A stretch of DNA of 64,000 nucleotides, taken from contig JAKZAP010000016.1 in the NCBI GenBank assembly GCA_023053575.1, forward strand, positions 10,744,030 through 10,808,029, written 5' to 3'. Numbering within the stretch: the first letter of the stretch is position 1; every line of letters begins with the position of its first letter. This DNA comes from Branchinecta lynchi (Eukaryota; Arthropoda; Branchiopoda; Anostraca; Branchinectidae). The notes beneath the pieces were generated by a model. The model was not told the DNA's origin, ran no database searches, and saw only the letters and a program-made list of their open reading frames with translations. The position numbers were made by a program, and so were the translations under genes. Shown here one piece after another: positions 10,432-21,499 of the stretch.

Positions 10432-11354
10432 ACAATACCAAAGGTTTCGACGGGATCCCAAAAATTTAATTTCTCATCCAGATAATTGGGTCCTGTCTTC
10501 TCCAGACTCCTTCGGCATGTTTACTACACAAATTCAGAAACAGAGTAAGGCCAAATAGCTAATCATCTGAGACAACCAACAGATAGGGATTCAGCATGTG
10601 TGTTTACCCCTATAAGTCATACGTTTTGACGAAACTGATCGAAACTTCCTGCCTTAGCTTAGTTCTGCCAAAATTTCGCTTTCTGCCGAATTCGGGAACT
10701 ACTTATCCGACAAAGTAACAACGAATACATCGTATTTCCTTACCCCCATATCGAGCATCTAATCAACTTCCAATAAAATTTTAGCTCGTCCCAAATTTTC
10801 CGGTTTCCGCCGGATTCCGGACGAACTATGCGTCCGGGTAAAAAACGATTGTCACGTAAGGATTCAGCATCTCTTCTTACCCCTCAATAGGAATTTAATC
10901 AACTGTACAAATACGACTTTTGCTTTTAACAAATTTTCCAGACAAGTTTTCCGGCTTTGGCCAGATTCCGAGCGAACTGCTTGTCTGGCGAGAAAATGGT
11001 TTTCATAATCGTGTTCAGCATGTTTTTTTACCCATAAATCAAACATCTTATCAAGTTCAAATAAAACTTTTACTTTTAACAAACTTTCCGGCTTGTGTCG
11101 GATTCCGGGCGAACTATTGGTCCGGCGAAAAAATAGTTTTCACCATCGTGCTCAGCATGTCTTCTTACTCCATAATCGGCTATCACGTTAGCTGTTTAAA
11201 AGTATTTTGTTTGCCCCTGAATTTAAACCCCCACCACTAAATATAGGGCTACAGAGCCCATCTACTAACTCGACCTTACTTTTGACCCAAAGAATCCTCA
11301 CACCAAGTTTCATCAAAATATCTCAGTCCCTTCGATAGTTTTCGTGCTTACGCA

Positions 11355-12085
11355 CGGTATTGTATCTTGTTACAAGCAAGCTCAAAATCTGCAGAACAGT
11401 TCTATCCGGGCAATCACGTCGCATGACCCCAATAGAATCACAGTTAACGTTTTAGATCTACTAAAATAATGGATGTCTCCACAATTAGAGACTACCAAGT
11501 TGCAGTTTTCACTTATAAGAATTGTAATGATCATTTAAAATCCTCTTTTCAGAATTTGTTTTCACAGAGTCACGAGTATTCTACTCGGAATGCCCGTTAG
11601 TTGGCGAGTGCCCCCCGTTAAACAACTAGAGCTTCTTTCATAATAAAACACTTTGCTCCGGGGCTGTGGAATTCAATACCTGAGGAGGTAAGGGCTGCGT
11701 CTACCCTTTCAGCTTTCAAGTCACAGGCCAAGTCCTTTTTCTTATCGCAAACATAATGTTCCAACACACAATTCCTTTCTTTTCTTTGGGGGGGGGGGGG
11801 GGGGGAGGGGGGGGGGGCAAGGGCGCTTTGGTGATGGAAGATCGTTCGCTAGTGGATATTTCTTGTCAGTTTGTTATGTCTTCATTCTTGTTGTCTTCTT
11901 CTTTTTTTCTCTCCTTCTTTTTCTTTCTTTTTGATTTCTTTGGTATGTTTCCCTTAAGATTAGATGAATAAAGAATAAGCCCTGCCCATTGCCAGGCCTT
12001 ATGTTAGGCCTTATGGTGGGGCCATAAACAGTTAATGGTGTGTTTTTTTTTTATGAATAAACTGAACTAAACTGAACTGCGCGGA
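11355..12085 (+). pseudogene. non-LTR retrotransposon RT C-terminus and 3' UTR, nested insertion
   Basis: One frame from about 11375 to the stop at 11754-11756 reads as the C-terminal tail of a LINE reverse transcriptase: ...LLKIMDVSTIRDYQVAVFTY, then HEYSTRNAR, then FAPGLWNSIPEEVRAASTL and SAFKSQAKSFFLSQT. The order (LKI.D...L..YQ...F.Y, then H.YSTRNA, then LWNS.P..VR...TL..FK) is standard for this tail. Two in-frame stops (in the segment 11598-11626) break it. The 3' UTR contains an 18-G/11-G tract (11788-11817) and ends in CTGAACTAAACTGAACTG. It interrupts a GGGATCCC element. Confidence 0.75.
11788..11817 (+). repeat. poly-G tract (G18-A-G11)
   Basis: Eighteen G, one A, then eleven G. It could form G-quadruplexes and is also a position where sequencing length may be unreliable. 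Confidence 0.9.
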
Positions 12086-12117
12086 CGTACAAGTTTGCAA
12101 TGTCATAGGTATCCCTC

Positions 12118-12259
12118 AAATAATATTCGTTGATAATAAAAGTAGAAAACATAGGTAACATTTATTTTCTTATATGAGAGCCGAAATATAGCTCGAATAA
12201 AATGTAGCTGACTTATTCGTTTTGCACCGTCAAATATACCCCAAGAGAGGGTTCGTATC
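12118..12259. repeat. solitary hairpin-family arm
   Basis: AAATATAGCTCGAATAAAATGTAGCTGACTTATTCGTTTTGCACCGTCAA at about 12184-12235 matches the right arm of the hairpin element at 57650-57901. Only this arm is present. Confidence 0.6.
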
Positions 12260-12468
12260 CAGGGGCGTCACAAGGGGGGGGGGGGGGTGTAGCCCCCCCC
12301 CCCTAACTTTTTGAGATTCGGTAAAACTTTGGGCCGGAGGCCCAAATTTATCAAAATTGTTCAGTATTTTTTCGATAGCAGAACTATTTGCGGGGATTCG
12401 GGGATTCGGTAGTTATACAGAATCCCAAATAGGCTATCGGTACAAATCTATTCGGTATAATGACCTTG
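12260..12468. repeat. CAGGGGCGTC-type repeat end with G14/C12 hairpin
   Basis: CCAGGGGCGTCACAAGG is followed by G14 (12274-12287), TGTAG and C12 (12293-12304), which can fold into a 12-bp G:C hairpin. CAGGGGCG is the typical first octamer of many hAT-type terminal repeats; related starts occur at 36218 and 59536. Assigning this to hAT is an inference from the end sequence alone. Confidence 0.45.
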
Positions 12469-12563
12469 CCTTGAAGTAGAAGCATGTAGTAGCGTCGTTA
12501 GTACTGCATGCTACTTTTTCGTACTACTTCATAGTACTGTTTTAATATAAATTTTTCATCGGG
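12469..12563 (-). mobile_element. CCCGATGAA MITE-like element, truncated copy 3
   Basis: CTTGAAGTAGAAGCATGTAGTAGC through ATTTTTCATCGGG matches the last ~95 bp of copy 2 (8860-8961) with few changes. The other end is missing. Confidence 0.7.
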
Positions 12564-12870
12564 TTATAATATAAACAGTAAATAATGCAAGCGGTCCTTT
12601 ACAATTGTCGTGGATCCACCGCGAGGAATAAAATAGTGATGCTCCTTTCCCTCCCTGTGTCCAATGAACTTTCCATGTCACGCAACTCGAACAGTAAAAC
12701 ATTTCGTTAAAGTTAGTAGTTAAGCAAGTACAGTGTTTTGTTTAATGTACGTCAATTGTTATTTATTGTTATGAAAGTTATTTGTGACAGGGTTTTTTAA
12801 ATTTATTGTAATACTCCTCATTATACATTCTTTGAGGGAAGTAAATAAATGAATGAATGAATGAATTATT
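12564..12870 (+). mobile_element. probable LINE 3' end with (AATG)n tail
   Basis: AT-rich sequence that ends ...GAGGGAAGTAAATAAATGAATGAATGAATGAATT at about 12835-12870. A simple-repeat tail after a non-coding stretch is typical of 5'-truncated LINE copies. No coding remnant was found. Confidence 0.4.
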
Positions 12871-14860
12871 TTTTCATCCACAATACAGTTTTCCGCGTGT
12901 TGCACAACTAAAACCTACAAGAAAATCCAATTATATTCTAAACTATCAATTCTCTGAGTGCTACAGAACAGCAAAAACAAAAAGATAACAAAACCTGACA
13001 CATTTTTGGCTGCCAGAACCCTCAGAATATTTTATCTACTACAGGACACATAAACGTACAATTACGCTGTTCTCAATGGTATTGGAAATTTGTTCACCAA
13101 CCATGGAAAATTACTGTTGAAGATGCACCAGTAATTTTACAATAAGAGTAAAGAACCCAAGAGCTTGTTCAATCAATTCTAGATACAGATACACATATGC
13201 ACAAAACATAGTGAAGTAGAATTCAGCTTGTGCATCCGTTTTGCACTATCAAATACGATAACAGTAATTCGCCACCATCTATTCGAAAGTGCATGTGAAA
13301 GGTCAATGTCCAGGGACGGAGGGACAGGTCACACTAGCATATTGCCAACACAGACAATGCTAAAAAATTTCCTGAAAGTCAAACTGACATGGCAATAAAA
13401 AATGCTACGATTGTCTTCAATTAAAGAAGTATACTATATTTATTTATAAATGCAAGAACAAGAAAAGTACAGGTTTGGTGACACTAAATGATCGGCCAGG
13501 TGAGATTTTACTTTGGGGATATTTCAGCAAAGACCCCCTACCGGCCGTCGTTACGCTGTGTCTTTATTTACCCACACAGTCTCGAGTATATAATACAGAA
13601 TATCATAGAACTCCTACAACATCAATGACTTCATCTAAACCCTACACCATCATTCTAAACGATTACCTTCTACTGAAGACATCCATCACAAGTATTTGAA
13701 CCCTAATCGGCGTAGTAGGGTAGAGCTTATGTTCCAACCTGACCTAAGAAAGTGTTATTCTCAGACTACTTGATACTCCACGTGTAAGCAACACACTAGA
13801 AAACTAGACCTTTGGGGTCATCAACTAAGGAAGTACTTTGCATATGCACACAACTGGCAAAGAGCTGGACACTTTTTTAATCATGGTTGAAAGAAATAGG
13901 TCTGTCTTGCTTCATATCTTATACAAAAAAAAAGATAAACGGGCAATGGATGAGGTGAGTTATATATTTGTTGACTCGTGACATAGGTGATCCATATAAT
14001 TTGCCTGTGCTTTACATAATAACAGGAAAAGCCAGTAAGCGTGGAGAGGATCGTACACTTACTTCGCCAGTACATTGAAGAAAACTGAATCTGTAACTTC
14101 TCTCATAATTAGTTAAACGAATTTGGGAGTGCTATTCACTGAGAAGACCGTATATACTGCGGCAATAAGTGAGCAAGCTATGACAGCGAAGCAGTTGTGA
14201 CAACTAAGAAATATGAGTGGTGTTTCTAAGAAAAACATTTCACAACGCAGACCCCAACAGCACTAATTTATTGCTATGAAAGTAACTTGGTAATTCTGAC
14301 AACTAAGAAATACGAGTGGTGCTTCTGAAATACATTTTCTCAGTGGAGACACCGATCTCAGTAATTGATTGCTATAGAAGTAACTTGATGGTTTACTTTC
14401 TGTGTGTCTGCAACAACGACACATCAACGTCTGCAACAACGCCTACCCTGCGTGAGAGAGAACCTGCTAAAGAAAACTGAGCAAGATATTTCTAGGAGAA
14501 AAGGGATTTCTGGACAGGAGAGTCAGACGAGAGATATCTGCGAGTGGACTATACCACCGAAAAGAACTAGGAGATCGCACTGCTTCCTGTGAAACAGTCC
14601 CCATGAAGGACCAAAGAGTGTTATAAGAAATCCTGTGTATAAGAGGCTGAGCTACAGGAATGCAATAAAATCCAATCTAATCTATTCTTTATCAAAACAC
14701 TTGGTTGGGCAAATGAAAAAGACAGTACAGAAGAAACAAACTTGGCTATCCCTCAAAATAGCTTCGTGTATCGTCTCTAGTATAAGATAATATCAATTCG
14801 ACTCGGAACAAAAAAATTCACGACGATAAACTAACTTCTTGAGCAAACAAACCAAAGACA
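12871..14860. other. unassigned AT-rich sequence
   Basis: No domain, repeat family of this window or RNA gene is recognised. Two related stretches, 'ACAACTAAGAAATAxGAGTGGTG' at 14200-14225 and 14300-14325, form a short direct duplication of about 90-100 bp. Confidence 0.35.
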
Positions 14861-15153
14861 ATGATGTCATCCGAAATCGCAGTCACTCTGTTAGCCATTC
14901 AGTTCTTGTCAAAAGTGGACACCATAAGTAGCGATCAAGCACCTTTCTTTGCCGCACTTGAAGATAACATCGCCGCCGAGTCCTCATTCCTCGACTCCTG
15001 GGCTGTTCACAAACTCAGTTCGGGAAAAGTTTGGGAGAAGTCTTCAACTTTGCAGGAAGAAGTGAAAAACTGGTCGTCTCCGTCCAGGAAACGATGCCAT
15101 TTCGCGAACGATGGATCACCTTCCTCGGCGTTTAGGATAATGGACTGTTTCAG
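14861..15153 (+). CDS. candidate first coding exon, unknown protein
   Basis: An ATG with A at -3 opens a 97-codon frame that runs into a splice-donor-like GTAACA at 15154. Codon choice looks like real coding sequence (many GCC, CTC, ATC, GAC), unlike the surrounding AT-rich DNA. The N-terminus is MMSSEIAVTLLAIQFLSKV and the rest is Ser/Lys-rich and hydrophilic. No domain is recognised. The opposite strand is also open for about 49 codons here, so strand is not certain. No downstream exon was identified and the next 15 kb is repeats. Confidence 0.3.
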
Positions 15154-15334
15154 GTAACATGATCAGCGTAATAATATACGAGCATCACGTTTGTTGGCGT
15201 GGGGGAAGTTGGGAGATGCATGGGGGGGGGGGGCTATCTCACAGGGCTATTGCAGAATAACGCAAATGAAGGTTGAAACGTATGTCTTCAAAGCGGTAGG
15301 AACGTAGGTTTTTTCTTTGTAATTGAGATAACTA
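15154..15334. other. unassigned spacer
   Basis: Contains a G10 run near 15222-15231. Nothing else is recognised. Confidence 0.35.
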
Positions 15335-15541
15335 CGCACTCCCCAACCCCAAATTTAGGGCTACAGAGCCCATCTTCGAACTTGACCTGTACTTTGACCC
15401 AAAAAGTCCTCATGCCAAGTTTGAATAAAATATCTCAACCCTTTCCAGAGTTATTGTGCTAACAGACGGACAGATCGACGGAGGGAAAACTTTTATGAAA
15501 TCATAAGTGTCCCGTCACTTACGTTTTGGGATCCAAACAAA
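15335..15541 (+). repeat. GGGATCCC element, 3' end fragment
   Basis: 'CCCCAACCCCAAATTTAGGGCTACAGAGCCCATCTTCGAACTTGAC' through an ACGGACAG microsatellite and 'AAGTGTCCCGTCACTTACGTTTTGGGATCC' match the 3' part of the complete copy at 40180-40418. The tandem core is absent. Confidence 0.7.
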
Positions 15542-15838
15542 ATAGATAAATAAATGCATAACTTATGGCCATAAAGACCTTTTATGACATACTCAAATTT
15601 CAACACCGGTATGCAATGTCCCTGTATCAATGCTCTTTCCCTTTTAATACTGGGCAATCTCCATCTTAGCACTACACTGAAATAATAACCGCAATATATC
15701 TAACTACAGCGAAGGATTATTATTGCGCTTGATAAACTGAAAGGATCAGAATCTAGGACCCGATTCCCGTCATCTAGAACAAAATAGTTATAAAAAAATA
15801 GAATTTTGTTTATCTCAGAGATTATTTTTCTGGGCGAG
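15542..15838. other. unassigned spacer
   Basis: No feature is recognised. Confidence 0.35.
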
Positions 15839-15992
15839 TTATCCATATGGCCAGTTGGTCATGTGGCGAAATGTCACTGAGGCGAGTCGAGTTGTCGGTG
15901 TGGCCAATTATTGGTGTGGCGGCGACATGTCTGTGAGGCAACTTGTCGGTCCCCAGTTGTCGCTGTGGCGAGTTGTCATGGAACCGTCCCAT
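15839..15992. repeat. degenerate 16-17-bp minisatellite (GGCGAxTTGTCxxTGT)
   Basis: Units such as GTGGCGAAATGTCACTG, AGGCGAGTCGAGTTGTC, GTGGCGAGTTGTCATGG recur for about 150 bp. The unit resembles GTGACGAATTGTCCTT of the terminal arrays around 41371-43478, so this may be a solitary MULE end. Confidence 0.55.
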
Positions 15993-16090
15993 GCAGCGAC
16001 TTTGAGTACCCCGAGAAAACTGAGCGGAGCTAGAGGTACTTGAGTTGATACACGTCTACTTCCCCCTTTGCCTCTGACCATACCAGATGA

Positions 16091-16870
16091 ACAAGACCAA
16101 CGGTTTCGATGGGATCCCAAAATTGAATGTTTATCAGACTTATTGATCCAGAGAATCGAATCTTGTACATTTCCCAGTCTTCGCCAGACCCCTTTAATAA
16201 TTTTGCTACTTATCCATAATCTACCGCTTGATTATGTACACAAAAAAATGTTACAGTTTTGAAGTTTTTTGCTCGAGGCCAAACAGATGAGGAAACCAAG
16301 TTCAGATATGGATCCAACAAGCATATTTACTCCATTATCTCATATCTAATCTACTTCAAAAAGATCTTTTAGTTTTTTTTGTTACCAAATTCCTCTTATT
16401 TTGCAGTGTTCCTGGCGAACTGCATGCAGAGCAAAATGTCTAGTGACACTGAGACCCGAACCTTTCAGTCCAAATTTCCAGGTTTTTGCAAATTTTGCCA
16501 GCTTATCCGTCAAGGAAATAAATTTCAAACTCAATTCAGTATGTCTCCAGATCCCGATACCGAATCTCAAATCGACTTCACAAACAACTTTGAGCTTCAA
16601 TAAAATTTCCAGTTTTTGCCGAATTCCTGGTGAATCATTTGTCCGGCAAGAAAACCAAGTTCAAATATGGATTCAGTGAGCCTCCCTACCCCTGAAACGA
16701 ATAGCTCATTAGCTTACAAAACATATTTGTTACCCTTAATTCGATACCCCCTCCTCTGCCTCTAAATACAGGACTAAAAGACCCATCTACGGACTTGGCC
16801 TGTACTTTGCCAGTGAATCCTTCTACGAAACTTGAACAATATATATCAACCCATTCGACCCCTTTGCGCG
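16091..16870 (+). mobile_element. GGGATCCC element, diverged, 3' end missing
   Basis: The 5' end is ACCAACGGTTTCGATGGGATCCC, followed by four or five diverged cores (TTTGxCCGGAxTCCTGGxGAA...) and the unique block 'ACCCATCTACGGACTTGGCCTG...CAATATATATCAACCC'. The microsatellite and terminal palindrome are lost. Confidence 0.6.
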
Positions 16871-17149
16871 TATATGCGCGAGCGAAGTCACCATCCCCCC
16901 TGGGTGCATAGATTAAACAAAGTGACGTCACCCACGCGCAAAGCTTTCGCATGTGTGAATAAAGGGGTAGGGTAAGGACTGGTCAATGGTCAAGAATTGG
17001 TCAACAAATTTTATTAAATTGTTACTAGAGAGTTGTCGAATGCATTCTGACTTTTCGACCCAGCAAATGCCGGTTGGGACTTTAGAGGTAATTAAACTGA
17101 TCGCATACACTTTTTATTTATCATTAGTATGTTCGAAAGTTACAACAGC
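16871..17149. other. unassigned spacer
   Basis: Short overlapping frames on both strands, none recognised. Confidence 0.3.
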
Positions 17150-17335
17150 ATGTCTCCTCACTCTGTATCGACTATGTCAAACCTTCATGCTAAATTTCCG
17201 CATTCAGCGCGAACTACTTGCCCGGCGTGAACATAATTTTCATATTCGTATTCAACGTGTATTTCTACCCTTGAATCCAACATCTAATCAACTTCAGATA
17301 CAACTTTTACTTTTTCCAAAATTTCTAATCTAATC
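17150..17335 (+). repeat. GGGATCCC element core fragment
   Basis: AAATTTCCGCATTCAGCGCGAACTACTTGCCCGGCG and 'AATCCAACATCTAATCAACTTCAGATACAACTTTTACTTT' match one ~137-bp core unit. Confidence 0.6.
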
Positions 17336-17420
17336 TGGATCTAATCAGAATCTAATCAGATCTAATCTGGAGATATTTCGACCCTTCCTTGTAAGGGTCC
17401 TCGCCACGCTCAAGCTAGAA
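17336..17420. repeat. hairpin-family loop fragment
   Basis: ATATTTCGACCCTTCCTTGTAAGGGTCCTCGCCACGCTCAAGCT matches (reverse) the conserved GACCCTTGCCAAGAAGGGCCGAA cassette of the hairpin elements. It is preceded by short ATCTAATC repeats. Confidence 0.5.
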
Positions 17421-19093
17421 AACGAACACGGGTCCGCTGACACATCCATTTAACGCAGTCTTGTCGGAGTCCTAACCCCCTCCAAGGCCGTATCCAGGGT
17501 TGGTGGTAGGGGTTTGACACCTCCACCCCCCCCAAAAAAAAAACATACAAAAATACTCATTTTAATAGGCTTTTCCCTCTGATCTGTCTTTTTTGTACTT
17601 TTTTGTGCGACACGCAGGCAAACCTCCCCCTCCCCCCCCCGAAATAAATTCCTGGATACGGGCCTGAACCACTCCCCTTCAAAGTGCGCCAAATCAAAGA
17701 AGCCTTCGAAATATAATCCCGGACATGGACCTGGATTTATCCTTTCTAGGAGTGACACTGCATACTCTTGTTGGCCCGCAGCTTAGCCACAGGCGAGAAA
17801 AAATGGTCATCATTATCAGCTTTCTCCAGGGAAACGTACCTGGCTCATTAAGACCCGAGACCGCGGATAATGAAGCTCGTTACGAGATATTGTTGAAGAT
17901 AATGGGTCAGACTCGGAGTCTTAGCTAAGCTTCGCCTGTAACGAAGATGAAGACTAGGGACAAGCTTGATTTTGATTGGCTCATACATGCTATCCCAAAA
18001 TCGTAAAATCAAATAGCCCGCACAACATGCTTATTTATTTTTTTGGAGGGGGGGGGGATTTAAGCCCAAAACAATAATGCTTAACAGTGTTTAGCGTACA
18101 GTAAAACGTCTAATTTCTAACTTCCCCGTGACACTAAACGTCCATTTGTCATTCGCCAGCCTTTCCAAATATTTGCATTTGAACATTTAGAAATACTGGA
18201 AGATTCTAAACTCGATGCGGGGCCCGAATACTTTTTTTTTTACGATTGTGTCCTAGCTGGCCTGTGAAATCATGAAGCATGGCCCATCATATTCATAAGG
18301 ATAGGGAAGATGGTAAAAGATGGTACGTCTTGGCTAAAGAGGCATCGGCGGAGGAATTGTTTTTTAAAGCCTGGTAAGAGGAGCTATAATGAATGGTAAG
18401 TTTGCAGGCTTATTCCCTCTCGTTGGAGAGAAGATATATAGGGAAAGGTAAGTTGCATCCTGGTCCTTAATTTTGCCTTACGTGCGGTTTACAAGGGAGA
18501 GTAGTTCTCATTTGGTAGGTTGTTTCTAATTCCTGGTACAAAGGGTGAAGCGCGTGATGTGTTTCGCAAAATGGTTAAAGCACAACTCTTACTAGAATGA
18601 TCTTTTCCCTATGAAATGAATCAGAAAAAACTCTTTTGGAAATACCATCCCTTTCCACCTAAAACTAGCGATTCTCTTGTTAGCGCTTGTCGACTGTATC
18701 CAGCCTTCCTGCTCTCCGACGCGGCAGCTGAGCGCAAAAGATTTGAAAACTGAACCGCACCTTGGTTAAGAAGTGGGAAAACTAAGCAAATAAAAGAAGT
18801 AATAAACAGGAGAGTATCACATCCTTATATATCAAAGAGTTGTCAGCGTACATTGAAGATTACGGCAAACTTTTCGTTGGGTGACGGGAAAACTCGGGAA
18901 GGCCGAAAAAGCGCTAAAAATTCGTAGTTACAAACGAAACAATGGAGAAAGGTGGGGATTTTAGAAGCTTATGATTTCATATGGGGGCTAAGTATATTAT
19001 AAAAGGCAGAATAAGCAAGCGAGGTCCTTTAACGGTGGACATGATTTCTTTTGGCCTATCGGACTGTGTTGGAACAGTCCGAAAAGTGCGATG
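17421..19093. other. unassigned sequence
   Basis: Contains C and G homopolymer runs near 17520 and 17632, and G9 near 18049. Segment 17485-17660 is bordered by TATCCAGGG and CCTGGATAC, inverted ends that suggest a ~175-bp insertion. No coding domain is recognised. Confidence 0.3.
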
Positions 19094-19262
19094 TGTAAAC
19101 TGTAAAAAGTTTCTGCGAATAAGGATGCAGTATTTACTACTGGGATTAACCTTGTCTCTATTGGGATAAAACGAATCCGAATTAGGGATAATCTTATCTC
19201 AATAAAGACAAGATTAATCCTAGTAGTAAATACTGCAAGATTTTTGTTTACAGTGTGTACAT
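19094..19262. mobile_element. hairpin MITE (~170 bp)
   Basis: GTAAACTGTAAAAAG..GCAGTATTTACTACTGGGATTAACCTTGTCT on the left pairs with AGACAAGATTAATCCTAGTAGTAAATACTGC..TTTACAG on the right, leaving a short loop. The arms are roughly 70 bp and slightly mismatched. Confidence 0.65.
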
Positions 19263-19449
19263 GATGTGGGGTTCTTGGGTTTCTTATATTATAGAAAACC
19301 GTCTGGGACATACAAGACGTTAGTTTCGCTTAAGCCCGCTAAGTGGCAATGCATACTATCTCTCTCCTTGCCCATGCAAATTCTCCGCCTCTCCGGGTAG
19401 CTAGCGCAAGAAAGGCAGAAATGGTACGTGTCACAACTGGTCCCAAAGA

Positions 19450-20387
19450 TCGCGGTGACTGATTGACACAGGATTTGAGTCGTACGGACACGCTTACTCC
19501 TTCTTCCTGAGGATCACTGGCGTGTTTTGGACTTAGTCATAGAGAGTATTCACTATAATGAACCAGGCTATTCACTGAACCAGGCCCAAAACTGTCGCAA
19601 ATTTTATTTGGACTACTCAAATTCGTCTTTCTTAGGGCGCAATCTCTCGGTATACCCGGTAATGATACTGACAGGCAAACAGGATCGGGCGTTTCAGGGA
19701 CAGAAACTCCTGCCAGCGTCATCTGGATCAATATCGATTCCATATGAAAAAGCTGAAATTTTCTAATTTATGATGAAAGTGCAGAAGAATCCGGAGGAAG
19801 AATCCCTATCTATGGATTACGATCAGGAGCTGGAAGAGATCGACGAAGAGGAACAAAGACAAGACATTCTAGGAAACGAATCGCAAAAGAAAAAACCGCG
19901 ACTTGACGAGGAAGAAGAAGTAGAGGAGGAGATCGAAGAGGGCTCTGAATTCCTATTAGATGCGGTAAACAGACTGCAGGACAAACAGAAAAAGAAAAAA
20001 GTAAGTCCCATACTTGCTAGGTCGGTTAACGCTCTGTTCAGTGACCCACCGACGGCCGAGATTACCAAATCTGTGCTTACAAAGAATGAAATTGCTTCGA
20101 ATTTAGACAAGGTGGTTGTGGCAACGATTAACCCTGAACTGTGGAGAACATTTGAAAAGAAAGTCCAGACGGCAGATATACGGGCGGCTCAACCACAGTA
20201 AAAGGTCGTCAGGGCTGTTGGGATCTTAACGAGCGTTACCGAAAAAGCACTTGGTATGGTAGACTCTCCTTTAGAAAAGGAAATGATCGATGGGCTAATG
20301 GAGGCTATTGGCTTGTTAGGTACCCAAAGAAAACCTGATCGTGTGTCTGAAACAAACAAAAATCGGATTTTTGTTGGCGCAGCATGA
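19450..20387 (+). pseudogene. gag-like retroelement ORF remnant (DIRS-type suspected)
   Basis: A frame opens at 19770 and runs to a TAA at 20199-20201, then stays open in the same frame to a TGA at 20385-20387. The protein starts with an acidic E/D/K-rich region (about residues 5-55), followed by LLDAVNRLQDKQKKKKVSP. Then comes TINPELWRTFEKKVQTADIRAAQPQ with the internal stop, and VVRAVGILTSVTEKALGM with EAIGLLGT. The layout 'W....R..D...Q..Q..V.+A......L.......LLG' is that of gag-like proteins of DIRS-like retroelements. An upstream frame (19527-19766) in another register starts after LLLPEDHWRVLDLVIE, a motif that recurs at 34800 and 35573. No RT or recombinase is seen nearby. Confidence 0.45.
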
Positions 20388-20925
20388 TTCTTGACGTGCT
20401 TGTTCTGACTTTACCGTTCTTGATATTGCGTTTATTTTAGGCAGTTCCAAGAAGAATGCAAGTTAAGAGAATTCGCAGGCAGCGAGATATGTGAACACAA
20501 CACGCCTAAAGGAACAGCAGTCTTGCCGGAATCAATAGATGCATCAAAAGGCAATGAAATTCGAGAACATTCCTCCAAGCCAGGCGAGGGTCCGATGAGA
20601 GAATATATCTGGTGGCTCGCTTACACCCTTTCCCTAAATAACCTAGTTAGAAAGGAGATCAGGAAAAGCAGCAACGGCCTCAGGTAAAACGATGATGGAG
20701 GATTAGGCGTAAGATTTCCACTAGATCTATATGGTCCATTTCTGGACCGAAGGCTGCGCAAGGACAAAAAGAGGGATTGTCCACTATTTTTTGTTTTGGT
20801 TTATAAACCTTCACCTAGAGTAATCGGCTGAGAAACTACTCGCACATCAGCACCATTGGCTTGCTCTAGAAAAAACGCTTGCAGAAAAGTAAATAACAAA
20901 ATTTTTCATCACAGTCGTGAAACAA
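20388..20925. other. unassigned; possible continuation of the retroelement
   Basis: A GAAG/GAGA-rich stretch (20445-20700) may be non-coding retroelement sequence, but no domain is recognised. Confidence 0.25.
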
Positions 20926-21084
20926 CAAGAGCTAGAAGCTCATATGGCACTTCCAAAGCTGGTTCCGAATATGGAATATAGAATTTGCCTTTTCGTGGGT
21001 TTGTTATGATCATTTGAAAGAAAAACCCTTGAGATAAGAATGATCATGAACTTGGAAATCTTTTTTGTGTTTCTTTTATCCGGC

Positions 21085-21480
21085 TGCAACGATGCGCACT
21101 TTAAAGGCGCTAGAAATTCATCTATAAGCAAACCCCTCGAAGCAAAAACGATAACAGGCCCTTGGGGATCATTGATAGCTACCGTTTGGTCAAAAAATTT
21201 TTTTTCCCTTTTCGGTTAAGATGCGCACTTTAAGGGTGATAAAAGTAAATGTTTAAGCAAAACCCTTGTGGCACAAATGATCATTGGTTGAGATGTATCG
21301 TTAGTTCAAAAGAACTTTTCTACCTTGTGGTTAAGACGGCACTTTAAGGGAGCTAGAATTTCATTTGTAAGCAAAACCCTTTACGCAAAAATGATAATGG
21401 CATCATGGGGGATCATGAAAACCTATATTTTGCTTAAGAATATTTTTCTTACTTTGCGGTCAAGATTGTTACTTGAAGGA
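21085..21480. repeat. tandem ~125-bp core units
   Basis: Units begin at the GCGCACTTTAAGG-like motif near 21093, 21223, 21345 and 21470 (spacing about 120-130 bp), each with 'AAGCAAAACCCTT..GCAxAAATGATxAT'. Confidence 0.65.
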
Positions 21481-21499
21481 ATAGTCGGACATGTAAAGT

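Larger units (their letters stand above)
10432..12117 (+). mobile_element. GGGATCCC element interrupted by a LINE
   Basis: It begins ACCAAAGGTTTCGACGGGATCCC (about 10438-10460), the 5' end type seen at 38985. Core units with GGCCAGATTCCGxGCGAACTxCTTGTC follow to about 11200, then the unique block ending 'TTCGATAGTTTTCGTGCTTACG' near 11350. The 3' end resumes at about 12086 with GGACGTACAAGTTTGCAATGTCATAGGTATCCCTC, matching 40345-40392. The terminal palindrome is not preserved. Confidence 0.65.

Noticed and set aside
19823..20110. Serine/phenylalanine-rich - strand frame
   Set aside because: Shadow of the acidic E/K-rich gag-like frame on the + strand.
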